The position numbers were made by a program, and so were the translations under genes. From the NCBI RefSeq assembly GCF_021049265.1, contig NZ_CP088018.1, forward strand, positions 806,001 to 870,000: a stretch of DNA of 64,000 nt, given 5' to 3'. Of the stretch, positions 59,358 through 64,000 are shown piece by piece. This DNA comes from Ruania suaedae. GTDB taxonomy: Bacteria; Actinomycetota; Actinomycetes; Actinomycetales; Beutenbergiaceae. The notes below the pieces were generated by a model. The model had not been told where the DNA came from and made no database searches. It was given only the letters and a program-made list of their open reading frames with translations. The stretch's first letter is position 1, and each line of letters opens with the position of its first letter.

Positions 59358-60200
59358 GTGCCGACCGAGATCCGCCCCGGAACGATCGTCCTCGCCGCGA
59401 CCCCGATCGGTGACCCCGAGGACGCCTCCCCGCGGTTGCGGACCCTCCTCGCGCAGGCGGATCTCATCGCCGCCGAGGACACCCGGCGACTGCGGGCGCT
59501 CGCGGGCCGGCTCGAGGTGGCGATCGGCGGCCGCGTGGTCAGCTATCACGAGCACAACGAAGCCGGCCGTGGCGACGACCTGGTCCGCGCCGCGCAGGAC
59601 GGGCAGATCGTGCTCGTGGTGACCGACGCCGGGATGCCGGCCGTGTCCGACCCCGGGTACCGGGTGGTCAGCGCCGCCGCTGCCGCGGGCGTGCCGGTGA
59701 CGGCGGCCCCCGGCCCGAGCGCGGTGCTCACCGCGATCGCGCTCTCCGGCCTGCCCAGCGACCGGTTCTGCTTCGAGGGGTTCGTCCCCCGCAAGGCCGG
59801 CGACCGGGAACGCGCGCTCACCGCCCTGGCCACCGAGCAGCGCACGATGGTCTTCTTCGAGTCCCCGCACCGGATCGAGGCCACCCTGACGGCGATGGCT
59901 GAGGTCCTCGGGCACGCGCGTCAGGCCGCGGCGTGCCGGGAACTCACCAAGACCTATGAGGAGGTCCGCCGCGGCACGCTCGCCGAGCTGGCGCAGTGGG
60001 CCGGGGGTGACATGCGTGGCGAGCTCACTGTCGTGGTGGCGGGAGCCGAGCCCGAGGTGAGCCGGCCCGAGGACTACGTGGCCGCCGTCCTGGAGCGGGT
60101 GGCGAGCGGGGAACGGCTGAAGGACGCCGCGGCCGCGGTGGCCTCCGCCGTCGGGGTCGGTAAGCGGGACCTGTACGAGGCGGCCTTGCGGGCGCGGTGA
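59358..60200 (+). CDS. rsmI: 16S rRNA (cytidine(1402)-2'-O)-methyltransferase RsmI
   Basis: A 280-residue SAM-dependent methyltransferase that modifies C1402 in the 16S rRNA decoding centre. Motifs include [15 protein letters not shown] (residues 12-26), [27 protein letters not shown] and [17 protein letters not shown], all standard for the family. The usual N-terminal GTLYLVATPIGN is here [12 protein letters not shown]. The GTG start lies 64 bases from the divergent mannosyltransferase start. A weak -10-like CACACT ends 7 bases before it. It ends 58 bases before the ThuA gene, which is probably separately controlled. Confidence 0.95.
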   Translation: MPTEIRPGTIVLAATPIGDPEDASPRLRTLLAQADLIAAEDTRRLRALAGRLEVAIGGRVVSYHEHNEAGRGDDLVRAAQDGQIVLVVTDAGMPAVSDPGYRVVSAAAAAGVPVTAAPGPSAVLTAIALSGLPSDRFCFEGFVPRKAGDRERALTALATEQRTMVFFESPHRIEATLTAMAEVLGHARQAAACRELTKTYEEVRRGTLAELAQWAGGDMRGELTVVVAGAEPEVSRPEDYVAAVLERVASGERLKDAAAAVASAVGVGKRDLYEAALRAR

Positions 60201-60251
60201 GCAGATGGGTCCGGATCGGCGAGTACACAGGCGGGCCGAACCGTGCCACGA

Positions 60252-60270
60252 TGATTCGATGCGCGAATCA
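60252..60270. promoter_or_regulatory. Palindrome across the start codon of the ThuA gene
   Basis: TGATTCG (60252-60258), ATGCG, CGAATCA (60264-60270): perfect 7-bp arms with the ATG start codon in the centre. If the mRNA is leaderless, this would place an operator at +1. A local LacI-type regulator is a candidate binder. Confidence 0.5.
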
Positions 60271-61071
60271 ACTGACCAGCGCCCCCTGAACGTCACGGTC
60301 TGGGGCGAGAACCTGCACGAGTTCCACGATGAGCACATGGCCGAGATGTACCCGGGCGGCATGCACACCACGATCGCGGAGGCGATCTCGTCGCTGCTGG
60401 GGGAGCGGGTGGTGGTCCGCACCGCCACGCTCGACCAGCCCGAGCACGGCCTGACCGAGGAGGTGCTGGCGAGCACCGACGTGCTCACCTGGTGGGGCCA
60501 CATGGGCCACGACCAGGTCGATGACGCGATCGTGGCCAAGGTGCACCAGCGGGTGCTGGGCGGGATGGGCCTGCTCGTGCTGCACTCGGCCCACTTCTCG
60601 AAGATCTTCAAGTCGCTGATGGGGACCACCTGCTCACTGCAGTGGCGCGACAGCAACGACACCGAGCTGGTGTGGACCGTCAAGGCGGACCATCCGATCG
60701 CCGACGGCGTCCCGCACCCCATCCGGATCGAGGGGCAGGAGATGTACGGCGAGCTGTTCGACATCCCCGACCCCGACGAGCTGGTCTTCATCTCCTCCTT
60801 CACCGGCGGTGAGGTGTTCCGGTCCGGCTGCACCTGGCGGCGCGGCAAGGGCAAGGTCTTCTACTTCTCACCCGGTGACCAGGCCTATCCCGTGTATCAC
60901 CACCCCGACATCCAGCGCGTGATCGCCAACGGAGTGCTGTGGGCCGCGCCGGCTCCCGAGGCCACGTTCACGGCGCCGGACGTGGTGAACCAGCCCGAGC
61001 CGCGATTCACCGCCGAGGACTTCGCGCGGATTGCGCCCGGGATGCAGGCGGGGAAGGAAGGGCTGCGATGA
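60259..61071 (+). CDS. ThuA domain protein (trehalose/sugar utilization)
   Basis: A 270-residue cytoplasmic protein with a ThuA-like class I glutamine-amidotransferase-like fold, named for the trehalose-utilisation protein of rhizobia; in known members it takes part in 3-keto-sugar handling. Signatures include TVWGENLHEFHDE near the N-terminus, LTWWGHMGHDQVDD, LGGMGLLVLHSAHFSKIFKSLMG and GKVFYFSPGDQAYPVYHHPD. ATG 60259 is inside a palindrome. Its stop overlaps the start of a Gfo/Idh/MocA dehydrogenase gene (ATGA), and such ThuA-dehydrogenase pairs usually act together in oxidising sugars. Confidence 0.9.
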   Translation: MRESTDQRPLNVTVWGENLHEFHDEHMAEMYPGGMHTTIAEAISSLLGERVVVRTATLDQPEHGLTEEVLASTDVLTWWGHMGHDQVDDAIVAKVHQRVLGGMGLLVLHSAHFSKIFKSLMGTTCSLQWRDSNDTELVWTVKADHPIADGVPHPIRIEGQEMYGELFDIPDPDELVFISSFTGGEVFRSGCTWRRGKGKVFYFSPGDQAYPVYHHPDIQRVIANGVLWAAPAPEATFTAPDVVNQPEPRFTAEDFARIAPGMQAGKEGLR

Positions 61072-62144
61072 GCGCGAGGAGCCCGTTGCGCGCCGGCGTG
61101 GTCGGCCTCGGCTGGGCCGGGCAGCAGCACATCGCGGGCTATCACGACCTCGCCGACGTCGAGCTGGTGGCGCTGGCCGGGATGGAGGAGCACCTGCTGG
61201 CCGAGCTCGGAGACCGCTACGACGTCCCGGGCCGTTTCACCACCCTTGAGGCGATGCTCGGCGAGGCCGACCTCGACGTCCTGAGCATCGCCACCCCCAC
61301 CGCGCTGCACGCCCCGATGGCGATTGCCGCCCTCGGCGCCGGCGTGCACGTGCTGTGCGAGAAGCCGATGGCCCCCACCGCCGCCGATGCGGAGCGGATG
61401 GCCGAGGCGGCGACGGCGGCCGAGCGGGTCCTGGAGATCACGTTCAACAAGCGCAACCGGGCGCCGGTGCGCACGCTGCGCCGGCTCGTGGCCGACGGCG
61501 TGCTCGGGCGGGTCTACTACGCCAAGGCCGGCTGGGTGCGTCGCAAGGGCATCCCGGGGCTGGGCACCTGGTTCACCCAGAAGGAGTCCGCCGGCGGCGG
61601 CCCGATGATGGACATCGGGATCCACGCCCTGGACCTGGCGCTGCACGTGCTGGGCGAGCCGGGGGTGCGCACCGTCTCGGCCTCGACCTATGCCGAGTTC
61701 GGTCCGCGAGGCCTGGGCGGGGGCAGCTACGGCGCCGGCGCCCGCACGGCCGGGGACAGCCCCGTCTACGAGGTGGAGGACCTGGGCGCGGCGATGCTGC
61801 GTCTGAACGACGACGCCACGCTCATGCTGGAGGCGAGCTGGGCGCAGTTCGTCGACCACGACCGCCTCTACCTCGAGGTCTACGGCACCGAGGGTGGGGC
61901 GGTGATCGAGGTCGAGGGGCCGGATGCGCCGAAGATCTTCGTGACCACCGATGTGGACGGCATCCCGGCGAACCTGACGCCGGACATGCTCGCCGACGCC
62001 GGGCACGAGGCCAATGTGGCCGACTTCGTCACCCAGGTCCGCAGCGGAGCCTCGACCGAGCGTGGCCAGGTCGGCCTGCTGCGCACGCATGTGATCGACG
62101 CCTGCTATGCCTCGGCCGAGCAGGGTGGTGAGGTGCTGCTGTAG
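61068..62144 (+). CDS. Gfo/Idh/MocA-family oxidoreductase
   Basis: A 358-residue NAD(P)-dependent sugar or inositol dehydrogenase. The Rossmann fold starts with GVVGLGWAGQQHIAGY (about residues 9-24), followed by the conserved EKPMAPTAADAERM (EKP motif, near 100) and the C-terminal Gfo/Idh domain with GGGPMMDIGIHALDLALHVLG. The GGAAGG ribosome site and 4-base overlap with ThuA show translational coupling. Substrates are typically sugars oxidised at C2 or C3. It lies upstream of a LacI regulator and GH42 beta-galactosidase, in a small catabolic locus. Confidence 0.92.
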   Translation: MSARSPLRAGVVGLGWAGQQHIAGYHDLADVELVALAGMEEHLLAELGDRYDVPGRFTTLEAMLGEADLDVLSIATPTALHAPMAIAALGAGVHVLCEKPMAPTAADAERMAEAATAAERVLEITFNKRNRAPVRTLRRLVADGVLGRVYYAKAGWVRRKGIPGLGTWFTQKESAGGGPMMDIGIHALDLALHVLGEPGVRTVSASTYAEFGPRGLGGGSYGAGARTAGDSPVYEVEDLGAAMLRLNDDATLMLEASWAQFVDHDRLYLEVYGTEGGAVIEVEGPDAPKIFVTTDVDGIPANLTPDMLADAGHEANVADFVTQVRSGASTERGQVGLLRTHVIDACYASAEQGGEVLL

Positions 62145-62170
62145 GGAGTGCGCGATGAAAGAGATCAGGG

Positions 62171-62199
62171 TTGACCAAATGAGGGGAACCCGGTTGACT
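62171..62199 (+). promoter_or_regulatory. Candidate promoter of the LacI regulator
   Basis: TTGACC (62171-62176) and TTGACT (62194-62199) are 17 bases apart, with the start codon 8 bases further. The -10 is weak and overlaps the first palindrome, which suits autorepression. Confidence 0.4.
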
Positions 62200-62208
62200 G
62201 CGTAGTCA
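62195..62208. promoter_or_regulatory. LacI-type palindrome 1, ending on the start codon
   Basis: TGACTGCGTAGTCA, arms TGACT/AGTCA, with its last base being the A of ATG 62208. It has a related palindrome 20 bases further on. Confidence 0.6.
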
Positions 62209-63263
62209 TGAAGGTGACTGCGCAGTCAGCCGGGGGCGAGGACGCCCCCGGCCCGGCCCGCCCGGTCATGACCGACGTCGCCCGTCTCGCCGGTGTCTCG
62301 CAGAAGACGGTCTCGCGGGTGGTGCGGGGAGAGGCGAACGTGAGCCCCGCCGTCCGTGATCGAGTTCACGCGGCAATCGCCGAGCTCGGTTTCCGCCCGA
62401 ATACCGCAGCGCGCGCCCTGGCCAGCGGGCGCCATCGCACGCTGGGGATCGTCACCGATGGCTCGGCGCTGTACGGGCCCTCGGCCCAGCTGGTCAATCT
62501 CGAGCACGCCGCCTGGAAGGCGGGGTATGCCGTGATGATCGCCGCAGCGCCCGGCGGGGACCGGGACGCCTTCTCCCGGGCCATCCAGCGACTGGTCGAC
62601 GGCGGTGTGGACGGGGTGCTCGTCGGCCGCTCCGTGCTGGCCGACGCCGTGACAGCGGCGGACCTGCAGGGACTGGTGACGATCGCCGTCGGCGATCCGC
62701 CCCCGCCGGGGGCACGCATCCCCGCGGTGGTCACCGACCAGCAGACGGGAGCGCGACTAGCGGTCGAGCACCTCCTCGGGCTGGGGCACGCGACCGTGCA
62801 CCATCTGTCCGGGCCTATGAGCTGGCACTCCGCTCAGGGCCGGGCGCAGGGCTGGGCCGAGGCGCTCGAGGGCGCGGGCGCCGACGTGCCCGCGCCGGTC
62901 GCCGGGGACTGGACCTCCCGCTCGGGCTATGAGCGTGGCCGCGAGCTCGCGGCCACGGACGCCACGGCGATCTTCGCCGCCAACGACCAGATGGCGATCG
63001 GCCTCACGCGTGCACTGACCGAGGCCGGGCGCCGGGTGCCCGAGGACGTCTCGGTGGTCGGCTTCGACGACATCCCCGACGCCGCCTATCTGCCCGTACC
63101 GCTGACGACGGTGCGCCAGGAGTTCGCCGAGCTCGCGGCCCTCGCCGTCGACCTGTTCGCGCGGGAGAGCGCCACCGCTGCCCGCAGCAGCGACGCGCAA
63201 GTGACCGTCACCCCGGAGCTGATCGTGCGGGACAGCACAGCGCCACCACCCGACTCACCCTGA
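62208..63263 (+). CDS. LacI-family transcriptional regulator
   Basis: A 351-residue LacI/GalR regulator. The helix-turn-helix reads [28 protein letters not shown] (about residues 20-47), the hinge region [12 protein letters not shown] follows and the rest is a periplasmic-binding sugar domain ending in [25 protein letters not shown] 62208 is taken, but ATG 62268 (MTDVARLAG) is the position where many LacI proteins begin, so the 20 N-terminal residues may not be translated. Two palindromes overlap the start region, pointing to autoregulation. It lies upstream of the GH42 gene and most likely controls it and the ThuA-dehydrogenase pair. Confidence 0.9.
   Translation: MKVTAQSAGGEDAPGPARPVMTDVARLAGVSQKTVSRVVRGEANVSPAVRDRVHAAIAELGFRPNTAARALASGRHRTLGIVTDGSALYGPSAQLVNLEHAAWKAGYAVMIAAAPGGDRDAFSRAIQRLVDGGVDGVLVGRSVLADAVTAADLQGLVTIAVGDPPPPGARIPAVVTDQQTGARLAVEHLLGLGHATVHHLSGPMSWHSAQGRAQGWAEALEGAGADVPAPVAGDWTSRSGYERGRELAATDATAIFAANDQMAIGLTRALTEAGRRVPEDVSVVGFDDIPDAAYLPVPLTTVRQEFAELAALAVDLFARESATAARSSDAQVTVTPELIVRDSTAPPPDSP
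62215..62228. promoter_or_regulatory. LacI-type palindrome 2, just inside the gene
   Basis: TGACTGCGCAGTCA is a perfect 14-bp palindrome, 20 bases (about two helical turns) from palindrome 1, which it matches at 13 of 14 positions. Confidence 0.6.
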
Positions 63264-63284
63264 GACCCCGACCGAGGAGAACCC

Positions 63285-64000
63285 GTGCCCGACCAGACCG
63301 CCGACGTCCACGACCGCGTGCGCTTCGGTGCCGCCTACTACTACGAGTACCACTCCTCCCACACGGGCCGGGACCTGGAGCGAGACCTGGACCTGATGGC
63401 CGAGGCCGGCTTCAGCGTGATCCGGGTGGGGGAGTCCACCTGGTCCACCTGGGAGCCGGAGGACGGCCGCTTCGAGCTGGACTGGCTCCAGCCGGTGCTC
63501 GACGGTGCTCACGCCCGGGGCATCGACGTCATCCTCGGCACCCCCACCTACGCGGTGCCGCCGTGGCTGGCCCGGACGTACCCGGAGATCGCCGGCGAGA
63601 GGCGCACGGGGCAGCGCAACCACTGGGGTGCGCGCCAGGAGATGGATCTCACCCACGCCGCGTACAAGTTCTACAGCGAACGGGTGATCCGGGCCGTCGT
63701 CGGGCGCTATGCCGAGCACCCCGCCGTGATCGGGTTCCAGGTGGACAACGAGCCGGGCCTGCAGCTGCTGCACAACGAGAACGTCTTCCAGGCGTTCGTC
63801 GATCACCTCCGCCGTGAGTACGGGGACGTGAAGACCCTCAATCGTGAGTGGGGGCTGGTGTACTGGTCCCACCGGCTCAGCACCTGGGCGGACCTGTGGC
63901 GGCCCGACGGCAACGCCCAGCCGCAGTACGACCTGGCGTGGCGCCGCTTCCAGACGCAGCTGGTGACCGACTTCATCGCCTGGCAGGCCGGCATCGTGCG
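63285..64000 (+). CDS. GH42 beta-galactosidase (partial, C-terminus outside window)
   Basis: The first 238 codons of a family 42 glycoside hydrolase that would release beta-linked galactose in the cytoplasm. The TIM-barrel opens with RFGAAYYYEYHSSHTGRDLE; the conserved WSTWEPEDGRFELDWL and LGTPTYAVPPWL stretches follow. The acid/base Glu is E156 in QVDNEPGLQLLHNE; the nucleophile lies beyond the window. GTG 63285 has GAGGAG 5 bases upstream. It follows the LacI gene by 21 bases and is probably its target. The exact glycosidic substrate (lactose, galactan or arabinogalactan fragments) is not certain. Confidence 0.9.
   Translation, partial: MPDQTADVHDRVRFGAAYYYEYHSSHTGRDLERDLDLMAEAGFSVIRVGESTWSTWEPEDGRFELDWLQPVLDGAHARGIDVILGTPTYAVPPWLARTYPEIAGERRTGQRNHWGARQEMDLTHAAYKFYSERVIRAVVGRYAEHPAVIGFQVDNEPGLQLLHNENVFQAFVDHLRREYGDVKTLNREWGLVYWSHRLSTWADLWRPDGNAQPQYDLAWRRFQTQLVTDFIAWQAGIV

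Noticed and set aside
62231-62250. CGGGGGCG-AGGA-CGCCCCCG hairpin just after the LacI palindromes.
   Set aside because: It lies inside the coding or near-start region of a very GC-rich gene, where such short GC palindromes are expected by chance. No separate role can be supported.

Overview
The window is a high-GC actinobacterial chromosome segment, probably from the Micrococcales. Four things point there: the MSMEG_4193-type phosphatase / DUF3090 / SCO1664 gene set, the DUF222-HNH protein, the divergent rsmI and protein O-mannosyltransferase pair, and many start codons placed 6-7 bases after a TAnnnT -10 box (leaderless mRNAs). Family or genus is inference only. Gene density is very high, no gene-free stretch exceeds 300 bases, and no CRISPR array, rRNA or prophage was seen.

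Layout. 1-2300: a sirtuin cut by the window edge, tRNA-Ser(CGA), and a complete IS481-family element (851-2212) abutting the tRNA CCA end. 2300-7900: a CPBP membrane protease, a fatty acid desaturase, a two-component system (kinase and regulator divergent) and a GNAT acetyltransferase. 8000-10080: the phosphatase / DUF3090 / SCO1664 run. 10100-15450: an SDR with a divergent MmyB-type regulator, a three-gene minus-strand run with AlkD-like and AlkZ-like DNA glycosylase relatives plus an alpha/beta hydrolase, and a second hydrolase. 15426-25750: a large STAND-type ATPase with TPRs, a YeiH-type transporter with divergent LysR regulator, an ArsR-type regulator coupled to an MFS transporter, and fdhD divergent from an FdhF/YdeP oxidoreductase.

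25879-36183: a DUF222-HNH protein, a VOC protein, then a minus-strand block reading RND pump, histidine kinase, response regulator, ABC ATPase and FtsX-type permease, with a divergent MarR regulator whose likely operator lies in the shared promoter. 36191-41778: a surface module of a BspA-like LRR protein with a LAETG anchor and two acidic lipoproteins, divergent from a STAND LuxR regulator preceded by a perfect 10-bp inverted repeat. 42008-48037: an ABC-F ATPase, a Xi-class GST, a siderophore-interacting reductase behind a DtxR/IdeR-type iron box, a GH20 hexosaminidase and an aldo/keto reductase.

48268-56282: a 2,099-residue LPSTG-anchored protein with seven Cys-paired repeats, followed by another large LuxR-type regulator. 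56310-64000: an MFS transporter carrying an in-frame palindromic repeat, a protein O-mannosyltransferase, rsmI, and a carbohydrate locus (ThuA, Gfo/Idh/MocA dehydrogenase, LacI regulator, GH42 beta-galactosidase cut by the window edge) with palindromes overlapping start codons. No classical defence island was recognised. The two surface-protein loci beside large LuxR regulators and the mobile palindromic repeat are the least ordinary parts.
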